Origin: Micromonospora sp. R77
GTDB taxonomy: Bacteria > Actinomycetota > Actinomycetes > Mycobacteriales > Micromonosporaceae
Assembly (NCBI RefSeq): GCF_022747945.1
Contig: NZ_JALDST010000001.1
Span: 2,604,001 to 2,668,000 of the forward strand
Reading direction: 5' to 3'
Length of the DNA stretch: 64,000 nt
This document shows, one piece after another, positions 17,782 to 26,492 of the stretch. Positions within the stretch are counted from its first letter, which is position 1. Each line of letters opens with the position of its first letter. Both the position numbers and the translations under genes were made by a program. Below the pieces are notes generated by a model. The model was not told where the DNA came from, did no database searches, and saw only the letters and a program-made list of their open reading frames with translations.

Positions 17782-18714
17782 ATGACCAGCAGCACGCCCC
17801 TCGCCCCGCACACCGGCCTCTCCGCGGTGAAGGCCGCGAAACTCGCCGCCGTCGGTCTGGTGGCGGACCGGAAGGAACGCCGCGAGCTGGAGCGGCCGGT
17901 TCCCGCGGCGAACCGGAAGTTGAGCCTGAAGGTCGAACGGCCCATCTTCATCCTGGGTGCGCCGCGCTCGGGCACCACCTTCCTGGGCAGCTGTGTCGGC
18001 GCGTTGCCGGAGGTGTCCTACCACTTCGAACCCCGGCTGACGAAGGCCGTGGCGCGCTGCGTCTACGAGGGCAGTTGGACGCCGCAGCGGGCGGCCCGCT
18101 ACTTCCGCGGCTACTACGGGGCGCTGCTGGCCGCGTCCGGCCACGGCGGGCTGCGGTTCGCCGAGAAGGATCCGGAGAACTGCTTCATCGTGCCGTTCCT
18201 CACCGAGGTCTTCCCGGACGCGGTCTTCCTGCACGTCTACCGGGACGGTCGGGACGTGGCGGTGTCGCACGCCGAGCAGCCCTGGCTGAACGCGTCCTCC
18301 ACCGGCTCCGGCAAGAGCGGCCGGGGCGGTACGCCGTGGGGCGCCGCGCCCCGGTTCTGGGTGGAGCCGGAGCGGCGCGACGAGTTCAGCCGGGTGTCCG
18401 ACCTGGCCCGTTCGGCCTGGATGTGGCGCCGGTTCACCAGCAGCGCGCTCACCCAGCTGGCCGAGCTGCCCGCCGACCGGGTACGCCACCTGCGCTACGA
18501 GGACATCGTCAGCCGCCCGGCGGAGGCGGCCGAGGCGGTGGCGGACTTCCTGCAGGTCGGCGACGCGGCGGGCCGTCAGGCGCTGCACGCCCGCTTCGGT
18601 AAGGCCCGGCCGAACTCGGTGGGGCGGTGGCGGGCCCGGCTCGACGAGAACGACCTCGCCGACGTGCGGGCACAGGCCGAACCGCTGCTGACCGAGCTCG
18701 GCTACACCACGTGA
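17782..18714 (+). CDS. PAPS-dependent sulfotransferase
   Basis: The third sulfotransferase of the locus, 310 aa. The 5'-PSB loop is FILGAPRSGTTFLGS (about 57-70) and the 3'-PB segment is VYRDGRDVAVSHAE (about 152-165). It differs clearly from the other two, so the three are not recent duplicates and may act on different positions. The ATG at 17782 follows the flippase by 28 nt, and the gene appears to end the main plus-strand operon. It is predicted to be cytoplasmic. The substrate is inferred only from context. Confidence 0.86.
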   Translation: MTSSTPLAPHTGLSAVKAAKLAAVGLVADRKERRELERPVPAANRKLSLKVERPIFILGAPRSGTTFLGSCVGALPEVSYHFEPRLTKAVARCVYEGSWTPQRAARYFRGYYGALLAASGHGGLRFAEKDPENCFIVPFLTEVFPDAVFLHVYRDGRDVAVSHAEQPWLNASSTGSGKSGRGGTPWGAAPRFWVEPERRDEFSRVSDLARSAWMWRRFTSSALTQLAELPADRVRHLRYEDIVSRPAEAAEAVADFLQVGDAAGRQALHARFGKARPNSVGRWRARLDENDLADVRAQAEPLLTELGYTT

Positions 18715-18839
18715 ACGTCGCCCCACTAGTAGAGTGCATGGGGTCGTCCGCCCGCCCCGGCGGTGCGCCCCGCCGTGGCGGGGTGGTCGGGGCCTCCTGA
18801 CAGCCGGGCCGACGATCTTCCTGGGGAGAGGTTGCGGTG

Positions 18840-19904
18840 ATGGCTCGACTACGGCGGACGATGGCGGCTGTGCTCACCCTGGCCTTCGTGGTCCCGGCGG
18901 TGGCGGCGTGCGAGTCGGAGAAGCCGGCCCGGCAGGACCAGCCGAGCCCGACGACGACGGCGCCCACTGTGGAGCCGCGGACCGCTCCGGTGCGGACCAC
19001 CGGGCGGGGTCCGGAGCTGCCGGCGGAGGGCGCCTGGCTGGGCGCGTGGGTGAAGCCGCAGTTCCACACCGCGGCCGGGCGGGCCGAGGCGCTGGAGGAG
19101 TTCGACCGGGCCGCCGGCGGCAAGCTCGCGCTGGCGCACATGTTCCACCAGTGGAACGAGCCCTTCCCGGGCCCGACGGAGCAGGCCTTCCAGAGCCTGG
19201 GCAAGCTCCAGATGATCTCCTGGCAGGGCACCGACACCCGCTCCACCACCAGTGGCATCTACGACTCGCTGATCCGGCAGCGGGCGCAGGACGTCAAGGC
19301 GTTCGGCGTGCCGGTGCTGCTGCGCTACCGCTGGGAGATGGACCGGCCCAACCTGGCGGCCACCATCCACTCCCCGGAGGACTACGTGGCCGCGTGGAAG
19401 CACGTCCGGGCCATCTTCACCGAGGCCGGCGTCACCAACGCCGCCTGGGTGTGGTGCCCGCACGCGGACGGCTTCGCCGAGGACGAGCGGGCCGCCGAGG
19501 CGTACTACCCCGGTGACGACCAGGTGGACTGGCTCTGCGCCGACGTCTACCCGAGCCCGGAGTGGAACGGCTTCGGCGAGCGGATGGACCATTTCATGGC
19601 CTTCGCCCAGCAGCACCCGCGGCCGGTGGTGGTCGGTGAGTTCGGCCTCACCCAGGAGGGCCGGCCGGGGCAGCGGGCCGCCTGGCTGCGCGAGGTCGGG
19701 CCCTACCTGAAGAAGCACCCGCAGATCAAGGCCGCGGTCTATTTCGCCGCTAAGCAGACCCAGAAGCCGTTGTACGACAGCACGTTCCGCAACGATCCGG
19801 AGAGCGCGGCGGTCTTCAAGGAGTTGGCGACCGACCCGTACTTCACCCAGCCGCCGCCCGACCTGTCTCCGTCCGCCGGAGCGTCGCCCACCCCGGCCCG
19901 GTGA
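18840..19904 (+). CDS. GH26-like glycoside hydrolase lipoprotein
   Basis: A 354-aa secreted lipoprotein (signal sequence with lipobox VAAC, Cys at about 24) with a GH26-like catalytic domain (about 60-335). Key residues are NEPF in MFHQWNEPF (about 106-109), the probable acid/base E166 in LRYRWEMDRP and the probable nucleophile E267 in VVVGEFGLT, about 100 residues apart as in clan A mannanases. It pairs with the membrane-anchored GH26-like enzyme at 4448, so the locus has two predicted polymer-cleaving enzymes. Start chosen at the ATG, 8 nt after GGGGAGAGG; a GTG three bases upstream is also possible. Confidence 0.8.
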   Translation: MARLRRTMAAVLTLAFVVPAVAACESEKPARQDQPSPTTTAPTVEPRTAPVRTTGRGPELPAEGAWLGAWVKPQFHTAAGRAEALEEFDRAAGGKLALAHMFHQWNEPFPGPTEQAFQSLGKLQMISWQGTDTRSTTSGIYDSLIRQRAQDVKAFGVPVLLRYRWEMDRPNLAATIHSPEDYVAAWKHVRAIFTEAGVTNAAWVWCPHADGFAEDERAAEAYYPGDDQVDWLCADVYPSPEWNGFGERMDHFMAFAQQHPRPVVVGEFGLTQEGRPGQRAAWLREVGPYLKKHPQIKAAVYFAAKQTQKPLYDSTFRNDPESAAVFKELATDPYFTQPPPDLSPSAGASPTPAR

Positions 19905-20091
19905 TCATCCCTCGTCTTTTCGTGTGACCTGTGGGGGTTGCTCGGCGAAAAAGGCGTTCCGGGGTGGACGCGGACCGGCCGGATGCGAGAAGGTGTTGCT
20001 TTCACGTCTGCGGTCGGCCGCCCGGGCGCCTCACCCCGCGCCGATTTCCGGTCCCGATCGCAGCGTCTCCGACGTGCACCCGGAGTTGCCT

Positions 20092-23000
20092 GTGGCTTCC
20101 TCTGTACTGAGACACCGCTCGGTGTCCGCGCTCGGCGCTGCCATCCTCGGCATCGCCACGCTCTTCACCCCCACTCCCGCGCTCGCGGCCGCACCGAACC
20201 ACGACACGATGGTCTCGGACGTCTCGTCCAGCCTGTCGCCGAACATCATCGACGGCAACGTGGTGGCGATCTACGACGCCGGCACCAAGATCATCGCCGC
20301 CGGTTCGTTCACCCAGGCCCAGAACCGCGGCACCTCGCAGCCCGTCGTGACGCAGAAGTACCTGCTGGCCTTCGACAAGGCGACCGGCAAGATCGACACC
20401 TCCTTCGCCCCGGTCCTCGACCGGGCCGTCACCGCGGTGATCGCCGGTCCCACCCCGGGGACGTTCTATGTCGCCGGTGAGTTCACCCAGATCAGCGGGG
20501 TCAACCGGCGCAAGCTCGCCCTGCTGAACGTGGCGGACGGTTCGCTGGTCACCACCTTCAAGCCGCCGGCGCTCAACGGCAACGTCAACGACATCGCCAA
20601 GGTCGGTGACCGGCTGCTGCTCGGCGGCATCTTCAGCACCGCCGGCACCGCGACCCGCAACGGCCTGGCCTCGGTCGACGCCACCACGGGCGCGCTGGAC
20701 GAATACCTCACCGTGTCGCTGTCCGAGCACCACAACTGGACCACCGGCAGCACCGGTGCGTCCTCCGGCGTCGGCTCGGAGAAGCTCGCGGTCTCGCCGG
20801 ACGGCAAGCAGCTCGTCGTCATCGGCAACTTCAAGAAGGCCGAGGGCGTCGTCCACGACCAGATCGTCCGGATCAGCCTGGGCGACACCTCCACCAGCAT
20901 CATGGACTGGAACACCGACCGGTACTCGGCCGCCTGCCTGTCGGACTCGTTCGACTCGTACGTGCGGGACGTGGCGTTCTCGCCGAACGGCAAGTACTTC
21001 GTCGTGGTGACCACCGGTGCGCCGTTCCCGGGCACGCTGTGCGACGCCGCGGCCCGCTGGGAGACCTCGGCCACCGGCGCCGGCCAGACGCCCACCTGGG
21101 TGAACTACAGCGGCGGCGACACCTTCCTGTCGACCGGCATCAGCGAGGAGGCCGTCTACGTCGGCGGTCACTTCCGCTGGGCGAACAACCCCGCCGGCAA
21201 GAACGTCGCGGCGCCGGGCGCCGTCGGCCGGGCCAGCATCGCCGCCCTCGACCCGGCCAGCGGCCTGCCGCTGTCCTGGAACCCGGGCCGCCATCCCCGC
21301 GGCTACGGCGTGACCGAGATGCTGGTCACCCCCGAGGGCCTCTGGCTCGGCAGCGACCAGGACTGGATCGGCAACTTCGACGCCAAGCGCGGAAAGATCG
21401 CCTTCTTCCCGCTGACCGGGGGCAACGCGCCGCACTCCACCGCCACCAAGGGCCTGCCGGGCGACGTCTACCAGGCCGGCCGGGCGGCGCAGACCGAGGT
21501 GCTCTACCGGATCAACGCCGGCGGCCCGACGGTCAACGCGATCGACGGCGGCCCCGACTGGGCCGGCGACACCGCCACCGCGCCGAGCCCGTTCCACAAC
21601 GCCGGCAGCAGCGTCACGACGTACGCGGCGGACGCGACGGTCGACTCGACCGTCCCGTCGAGCACGCCGATCTCGCTCTTCAGCAGCGAGCGGTGGGACC
21701 AGACCACCGCCCCGGACATGCAGTGGGACCTGCCGGTCCAGGCCGGCACCCGGGTCGACGTCCGGCTCTACCTGGCCAACCGGTTCGCCGGCACGGCGAC
21801 GGCCGGCAAGCGGAAGTTCGACGTCAGCATCGACGGCGTGCTCAAGCTGAACGACTTCGACCCGGTGGCCGCGGCGGGCGGCAGCAGCAAGGGCACCATG
21901 CGGTCCTTCTCCGTGGTCAGCGACGGCATGATCGACATCGACTTCGGTCGCGTCCTGGAGAACCCGCTCGTCCAGGGCATCGAGGTGGTCAAGACCGCCC
22001 CGACGCCGACCGCGTCGGACGTCCTCTACCGGGTCAACGCCGGTGGCGACACGCTCCCCGCGGCCAGCGGGCCGAGCTGGGCCGCCGACACCTCGGCCGC
22101 GCCGAGCGCCCTGCACAACACCGGCAACGAGGTGACGAACTACTTCACCAACGCCACGCTCGACTCGACGGTGCCGACCGGCACCCCGGTGGAGCTGTAC
22201 AACTCCGAGCGCTGGGACCTGACCGGCGCGCCGAACATGGAGTGGAACTTCCCGGTCCCCGCGGGCCAGCAGGTCCAGGTGCGGCTCTACCTCGCCAACC
22301 GGTACGCCGGCACCGCGACGGTCGGTAAGCGGAAGTTCGACGTCAGCATCGACGGCGTGCTCAAGCTGAACGACTTCGACCCGGTCGCCGAGGCCGGTGG
22401 CACCAACCGGGGCACCATGCGTGCCTTCGCCGTCACCAGTGACGGCAACGTGGACGTCGACTTCGGTCCGGTGCTGCAGAACCCGCTGGTCCAGGGCATC
22501 GAGATCGTCAAGATTCCCGCCGTACCGTCGGTCACCACCGCCAACTCGGTGAGCAAGCGGTCGTACGACGGCGCGACCGGGGTCGGTACGCCGACCTCGG
22601 TGGGGAACCCGGACGGCACCTCCTGGTCGAGCGTCAAGGGCGCGTTCTGGGTGGGCGGCGACCTGTTCTACGGCATGAACGGCGCGCTCTACCGCCGCAA
22701 GTTCGACGGCGTCGACTTCGGCAGCCCGACCAAGCTGGACCCGTACCACAACGCCAAGTGGGACGCGGTGCAGACGGGCTCCGCCCCGGAGGGGCAGACC
22801 TACGTCGGCGTCACCACGAACTTCTACGCCGAGATCCCGAACGTGACCGGCATGTTCTACAGCGCCGGCCGGATGTACTACACGCTGGCCGGTCAGAGCA
22901 CCCTGTTCTGGCGCTGGTTCACGCCGGACACCGGCACCGTCGGTGCGGAGCGCAACACCGTCACGGGCACCACGGCCTTCGCCGACGCCGGTGGCATCTT

Positions 23001-23160
23001 CCTGGACGGCGACACGCTCTACGTCGTCTCCCGGAACACCGGCAACCTCTCCTCGATGGACTGGTCGAGCGGGGCCCCGACGGGTGCCGCGACGGTGCGC
23101 AGCGGCCCGGACAAGGACGACGTGGACTGGCGGGGCACGGCGGTCTTCGTCGGTCCGTGA
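20092..23160 (+). CDS. Large secreted protein with beta-propeller and two malectin domains
   Basis: A 1022-aa secreted protein. The GTG at 20092 lies 6 nt after CGGAG and gives a clean signal peptide ending near ALAAAP (about 32-36). Residues ~40-465 look like an N-terminal beta-propeller with repeated GxFTxxxG blades (delta-60/kelch-like). Two tandem malectin-like carbohydrate-binding domains follow (about 469-640 and 643-808), each starting VLYR(I/V)NAGG and ending PLVQGIE(V/I)VK. The C-terminus (about 810-1022) is another propeller-like segment. Malectin binds oligosaccharides in known families; here it probably binds the cell's own polymer. A 59-bp identical stretch in the two malectin units shows recent duplication or conversion. 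Confidence 0.82.
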   Translation: MASSVLRHRSVSALGAAILGIATLFTPTPALAAAPNHDTMVSDVSSSLSPNIIDGNVVAIYDAGTKIIAAGSFTQAQNRGTSQPVVTQKYLLAFDKATGKIDTSFAPVLDRAVTAVIAGPTPGTFYVAGEFTQISGVNRRKLALLNVADGSLVTTFKPPALNGNVNDIAKVGDRLLLGGIFSTAGTATRNGLASVDATTGALDEYLTVSLSEHHNWTTGSTGASSGVGSEKLAVSPDGKQLVVIGNFKKAEGVVHDQIVRISLGDTSTSIMDWNTDRYSAACLSDSFDSYVRDVAFSPNGKYFVVVTTGAPFPGTLCDAAARWETSATGAGQTPTWVNYSGGDTFLSTGISEEAVYVGGHFRWANNPAGKNVAAPGAVGRASIAALDPASGLPLSWNPGRHPRGYGVTEMLVTPEGLWLGSDQDWIGNFDAKRGKIAFFPLTGGNAPHSTATKGLPGDVYQAGRAAQTEVLYRINAGGPTVNAIDGGPDWAGDTATAPSPFHNAGSSVTTYAADATVDSTVPSSTPISLFSSERWDQTTAPDMQWDLPVQAGTRVDVRLYLANRFAGTATAGKRKFDVSIDGVLKLNDFDPVAAAGGSSKGTMRSFSVVSDGMIDIDFGRVLENPLVQGIEVVKTAPTPTASDVLYRVNAGGDTLPAASGPSWAADTSAAPSALHNTGNEVTNYFTNATLDSTVPTGTPVELYNSERWDLTGAPNMEWNFPVPAGQQVQVRLYLANRYAGTATVGKRKFDVSIDGVLKLNDFDPVAEAGGTNRGTMRAFAVTSDGNVDVDFGPVLQNPLVQGIEIVKIPAVPSVTTANSVSKRSYDGATGVGTPTSVGNPDGTSWSSVKGAFWVGGDLFYGMNGALYRRKFDGVDFGSPTKLDPYHNAKWDAVQTGSAPEGQTYVGVTTNFYAEIPNVTGMFYSAGRMYYTLAGQSTLFWRWFTPDTGTVGAERNTVTGTTAFADAGGIFLDGDTLYVVSRNTGNLSSMDWSSGAPTGAATVRSGPDKDDVDWRGTAVFVGP
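21808..22385 (+). repeat. Duplicated malectin-domain coding segments
   Basis: Bases 21808-21866 and 22327-22385 are identical over 59 bp, 519 bp (173 codons) apart, inside two clearly homologous malectin-domain coding units. The flanking sequence is more diverged, which suggests gene conversion or a local purifying constraint. Confidence 0.85.
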
Positions 23161-23179
23161 CCTGAACACCTGCCACAAC

Positions 23180-23213
23180 GCGATGGCCCGGCCGGTATCG
23201 GCCGGGCCATCGC
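23180..23213. terminator. Perfect 15-bp terminator hairpin
   Basis: The arms 23180-23194 and 23199-23213 pair perfectly around a GTAT loop, between the convergent ends of the malectin protein and the CBS-domain gene. Confidence 0.85.
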
Positions 23214-23247
23214 CCGTTCCGGGGTCCGGGGCGACCGGCCCGCCGGT

Positions 23248-23640
23248 TCAGACCCGGGTGGGGGTGTGCTCGCGGGCCCAGACCCGCATCAGGTCCCGCA
23301 CCGAGATCACCCCGGCCACCTCCCGGCCGTCGAGGACCACCAGGTGGCGGAAGCCGCCGCGGGCCATGGCGGCGGCGGCCTCCTCCACCGTCCAGTCCGG
23401 TCCGGCATAGACGGCGTCCCAGGTCAGGTGGGCGGCGGTACGTTCGACGTCGCAGTCCAGGCCGGCGCCGATCGCGTTGAGCACGTCGCGTTCGGTCATG
23501 ATCCCCACTCCTTCGGAGTCCGGGTCGATCACGACCGCCGACCCGACACCGCGGGCCGACATCATCCGGGCCGCCTGGCGGAGCGTGTGCTCCGGGCCGA
23601 CCACGAGCACGTCGCTGGACATCGCTTCTCGAACCTGCAT
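23248..23640 (-). CDS. CBS-domain pair protein
   Basis: A 130-aa protein made only of two CBS motifs (about 8-58 and 72-122). Typical marks are VGSAVVID....VGIMTERD and GGFRHLVVLDG..VAGVISVRD. Stand-alone CBS pairs bind adenosine nucleotides or related ligands and often act as energy or redox sensors. No catalytic domain is attached. The ATG at 23640 is chosen; a GTG one codon earlier is possible. It is divergent from the uncharacterised gene at 23807. Confidence 0.88.
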   Translation of the reverse strand: MQVREAMSSDVLVVGPEHTLRQAARMMSARGVGSAVVIDPDSEGVGIMTERDVLNAIGAGLDCDVERTAAHLTWDAVYAGPDWTVEEAAAAMARGGFRHLVVLDGREVAGVISVRDLMRVWAREHTPTRV

Positions 23641-23741
23641 CACGCATCACCCCTTTGGGACGGCGGCACCGGTACGGACATGGTGGGCCATCGATGCGTA
23701 CCGGGACAAGACCGGGCATCGCCGCAGCGGTGCGGGCTCGC

Positions 23742-23747
23742 TACTGT
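23742..23747 (+). promoter_or_regulatory. Leaderless -10 element (TACTGT)
   Basis: TACTGT lies six nucleotides before the GTG at 23754, the leaderless pattern seen at several other genes here. It marks 23754, not 23807, as the likely first translated codon of this unit. Confidence 0.45.
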
Positions 23748-23753
23748 CGTGAC

Positions 23754-23810
23754 GTGCCCACCGACCCGCTCCGCCGCGCCGGCGCGCTGATCGTGGACGC
23801 CGCTTCGTGA
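23754..23810 (+). CDS. 18-codon leader ORF, or displaced N-terminus of the next gene
   Basis: It starts at a GTG with a leaderless TACTGT and encodes MPTDPLRRAGALIVDAAS before a TGA. The stop overlaps the next GTG by 4 bp (GTGA). Either this is a small translated leader coupled to the gene at 23807, or the true gene begins here and one base is missing near 23805. The composition of the peptide is compatible with the start of a longer helical protein. I cannot decide between the two. Confidence 0.4.
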   Translation: MPTDPLRRAGALIVDAAS

Positions 23811-24628
23811 GCGACTCGACCGTCGGGGACCGCTGCGCGGCCCGGGCTTCGACGCGCCGCGCCGGAACGGCCGACCAGGTCGAGCTGGCGCCGCACCGGT
23901 TCGCCGGGCTGGTCGCCCCGGCGGTCGACCGGGCCTTCGTCGCCGGCATGCTCGCCGGCCGCGACGGTGGCGGCGCCGAGCTGAGTTCACGGTACGGCGG
24001 TCCGGCGGCGACCGCCCTGCTCGTCGAATTCCGGACCCGGCTGGCCGTGCCGGGCGGGACGGTCGACGGGGCGGGTTTCGCCGCGGTGACCCGCTACCGC
24101 GATCCCGCCGCCTCCCAGCGGACGCTGGACCGGCACGTGGCGCACGGCATGGTGTACCGGATGCCGGACGGCGGCTTCGCCGCGACCGAACGGGGCATCG
24201 CCTTCCTGACCGAGATCTATCAGGTGCACGGCGAGGTCACCGAGGAGCTGTGGGCGGGTCACGACGACCGGGTGGTCCGCTTGGTGGAGGCGCTCGGGCG
24301 GGTGCTCGCGTACGCGCTGGTGCTGGCGGAGCCGGCGGGGCCGGGGGCGTTCGGCACGATGGCGCCGCCGTACGAGCCGGAGGGCACCGCGCCGGGGGTG
24401 CTCCTGCTCAACCGGTTGAGCACGCTGCGCTACCACCGGGCGGACGCGCACGCGGCGGCGTGGGGCGCGGCGGGGCACACCGCGGCGAGCATCGCCGAGC
24501 TGCCGCCGGGTCCGGAGCTGCTGGCGATCGAGCTGGAGACCGACCGGCGGGCCGCCGGCCCGTACGTGGTGCTGACCGCCGAGGAGCGGTTGACGATGCT
24601 GGCGGACCTGGCCGCCCTGCCGGGCTGA
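23807..24628 (+). CDS. Uncharacterised actinobacterial protein with winged-helix-like segment
   Basis: A 273-aa soluble protein. The stretch QRTLDRHVAHGMV..MPDGGFAATERG (about 103-130) resembles the recognition helix and wing of a winged helix-turn-helix. The last third contains LSTLRYHRADAHAAAW, reminiscent of the SCO6745-type family of Streptomyces, but the match is loose and I assign no function. The annotated GTG start may be wrong (see the 18-codon ORF overlapping it). It lies upstream of, and separate from, the nucleotidyltransferase operon. Confidence 0.6.
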   Translation: MSDSTVGDRCAARASTRRAGTADQVELAPHRFAGLVAPAVDRAFVAGMLAGRDGGGAELSSRYGGPAATALLVEFRTRLAVPGGTVDGAGFAAVTRYRDPAASQRTLDRHVAHGMVYRMPDGGFAATERGIAFLTEIYQVHGEVTEELWAGHDDRVVRLVEALGRVLAYALVLAEPAGPGAFGTMAPPYEPEGTAPGVLLLNRLSTLRYHRADAHAAAWGAAGHTAASIAELPPGPELLAIELETDRRAAGPYVVLTAEERLTMLADLAALPG

Positions 24629-24663
24629 GACCGGTTGGCGGCGGCCCGACCGTGCTCCGGCGC

Positions 24664-24669
24664 TATCCT
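24664..24669 (+). promoter_or_regulatory. -10-like TATCCT of the nucleotidyltransferase operon
   Basis: TATCCT is about 40 nt upstream of the ATG at 24709 and is followed by GAGGAGG, so this operon would have a short conventional leader and not a leaderless start. Confidence 0.4.
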
Positions 24670-24708
24670 CCACCGGTGACCCGGAGTCGTACTGAGGAGG
24701 AGCCCGGC

Positions 24709-25440
24709 ATGATCGGGATGGTGCTCGCGGCCGGTGCGGGGCGCCGACTGCGCCCGTACACCGACACCCTGCCCAAGGCGTTGGTGCCGGTGGACGGTGA
24801 GATCACCATCCTGGACATCGCGTTGCGCAACCTCGCCGAGGTCGGGCTGACCGAGGTGGTGATCGTGGTCGGCTACGCGGCGGACGCGGTCGTCGCGCGG
24901 CAGGCGGCGCTGGAGGAGAAGTACGGCGTCACGATCACGCTGGTGCACAACGACAAGGCCGAGGAGTGGAACAACGCCTACTCGCTCTGGCTGGCCCGGG
25001 AGCACTTCGCCCGGGGGGTGCTGCTGGTCAACGGTGACACCGTGCACCCGGTGAGCGTGGAGAAGACCCTGCTGGCCGAGCGCGGCCCGGGGATCCTGCT
25101 GGCGGTCGACAACATCAAGGCGCTGGCCGAGGAGGAGATGAAGACCACCTTCGACGCGGCCGGGCAGCTCACCCGGATCACCAAGCTGATGGACCCGGGC
25201 GAGGCGTACGGGGAGTACATCGGCGCGACGCTGATCGAGCCGCAGGTGGCCGACGCGCTGGCCGACGCCCTGGAGGCGACCTGGCGGCGGGATCCGAACC
25301 TCTACTACGAGGACGGCTACCAGGAGTTCGCCGACCGGGGCGGCGAGGTGCGGGCGGCGCCGATCGGCGACGTGTCCTGGGTCGAGGTCGACAACCACGC
25401 CGACCTGGCCCGGGCGCGGGAGATCGCGTGCCGCTACTAG
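24709..25440 (+). CDS. Sugar/polyol-phosphate nucleotidyltransferase (CTP-type)
   Basis: A 243-aa GT-A fold nucleotidyltransferase: signature MVLAAGAGRRLRPYTDTLPK (about 4-23), a PKAL lysine, VNGDTVHP (metal-binding Asp, about 106-113) and WVEVDNHADLARA at the end. The form resembles LicC/IPCT-like cytidylyltransferases that activate phosphocholine or inositol-1-phosphate. It is the first gene of a tight operon with a glycerol-1-phosphate dehydrogenase-like enzyme (13-bp overlap) and a CDP-alcohol phosphatidyltransferase, so the likely product is a CDP-polyol. ATG chosen from the strong GAGGAGG. The nucleotide and alcohol are inferred from neighbours. Confidence 0.85.
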   Translation: MIGMVLAAGAGRRLRPYTDTLPKALVPVDGEITILDIALRNLAEVGLTEVVIVVGYAADAVVARQAALEEKYGVTITLVHNDKAEEWNNAYSLWLAREHFARGVLLVNGDTVHPVSVEKTLLAERGPGILLAVDNIKALAEEEMKTTFDAAGQLTRITKLMDPGEAYGEYIGATLIEPQVADALADALEATWRRDPNLYYEDGYQEFADRGGEVRAAPIGDVSWVEVDNHADLARAREIACRY

Positions 25441-26492
25441 CCCGGACCATCCTCACCCCGCTCCACATCGACGTGCGGCGGGGTGCGGTGGCGGACCTGG
25501 CCGCGATCCTGGTCGACGGGCGGATCTCGGCCGGCGGTGACGTGGCGGTGGTGGTCGGCCCCGGGCAGGGCGAGCAGATCGCCGAGCTGATCCGGCCGTC
25601 GCTTCGCTCGGCGGACGTGTTCACCGTGGCCGGCGGCACCCTGGACGCCGCCGACGACCTGGGTGCGAAGCTGCGCCACCGGTCGTACGACGCGGTGGTG
25701 GGGATCGGCGGCGGCAAGACCATCGACGTGGCGAAGTACGCCGCCACGCGGCGCGGGTTGCCCATGGTGACCGTGGCGACCGCGCTGGCCAACGACGGCA
25801 TCGCGTCGCCGGTGGCGAGCCTGGTCACCGACGGGATCAAGGGCTCGTACGGGGTGCACATCCCGATCGCGGTGATCGTGGACCTGGACTTCGTCGAGGC
25901 GGGCCCGGAGCGGCACAACCGGGCGGGCATCGGCGACGTGGTGAGCAACATCAGCGCCCTGGCCGACTGGGAGCTGGCCCGGCAGGTACGCGGCGAGCCG
26001 GTCGACGGGTTGGCCGCCTCGCTGGCCCGGATGGGTGCCGAGGCGGTGCTGGCGCACCGGGGCGACATGACCGACGACGCCTTCGTCACCGTGCTCGCCG
26101 AGGCGCTGATCTCCAGCGGCCTGGCGATGGCGGTCTGCGGCACGAGCCGCCCGTCCAGCGGCGGCTGCCACGAGATCATGCACGCGGTCGACGCGCTCTT
26201 CCCCGGCACCGCCTCGCACGGTGAGCTGGCCGGGCTGGGGGCACTGTTCTGCACGTTCCTGCGCGGCGACGAGCGCCGGTTCGCCGAGATGTCGGCCTGC
26301 CTGTCCCGGCACAACCTGCCCCGGCTGCCCGCCGACGTGGGTCTCACCGACGACCAGTTCGTGGAGGCGGTGCAGTTCGCGCCGGCGACCCGGCCGGACC
26401 GCTACACGATCCTCGAACACCTGGCGATGTCGCCTACCGAGACGCGGGAGCGGCTGGCAGACTACGCCGGTGCACTCCGCGACCTTGGCTGA
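25428..26492 (+). CDS. Glycerol-1-phosphate dehydrogenase-like Fe/Zn alcohol dehydrogenase
   Basis: A 354-aa member of the iron-containing dehydrogenase superfamily, closest in motifs to AraM/EgsA sn-glycerol-1-phosphate dehydrogenases. Visible are the NAD-binding VGIGGGKTIDVAKYAA (about 84-99), TALANDGIASPVASL, the metal ligand Asp in GIGDVVSNISALADW, the His-rich SRPSSGGCHEIMHAVD and the last ligand in ASHGELAGLG. All metal ligands appear present. G1PDH reduces dihydroxyacetone phosphate to G1P, the enantiomer used in archaeal lipids and rarely in bacteria. A phosphonoacetaldehyde-type reductase is an alternative. The GTG start overlaps the upstream gene by 13 bp. Confidence 0.82.
   Translation: MPLLARTILTPLHIDVRRGAVADLAAILVDGRISAGGDVAVVVGPGQGEQIAELIRPSLRSADVFTVAGGTLDAADDLGAKLRHRSYDAVVGIGGGKTIDVAKYAATRRGLPMVTVATALANDGIASPVASLVTDGIKGSYGVHIPIAVIVDLDFVEAGPERHNRAGIGDVVSNISALADWELARQVRGEPVDGLAASLARMGAEAVLAHRGDMTDDAFVTVLAEALISSGLAMAVCGTSRPSSGGCHEIMHAVDALFPGTASHGELAGLGALFCTFLRGDERRFAEMSACLSRHNLPRLPADVGLTDDQFVEAVQFAPATRPDRYTILEHLAMSPTETRERLADYAGALRDLG

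Noticed and set aside
20002..23178. 1058-codon minus-strand open frame opposite the malectin protein
   Set aside because: Shadow frame; the plus-strand protein has a signal peptide and recognisable domains.
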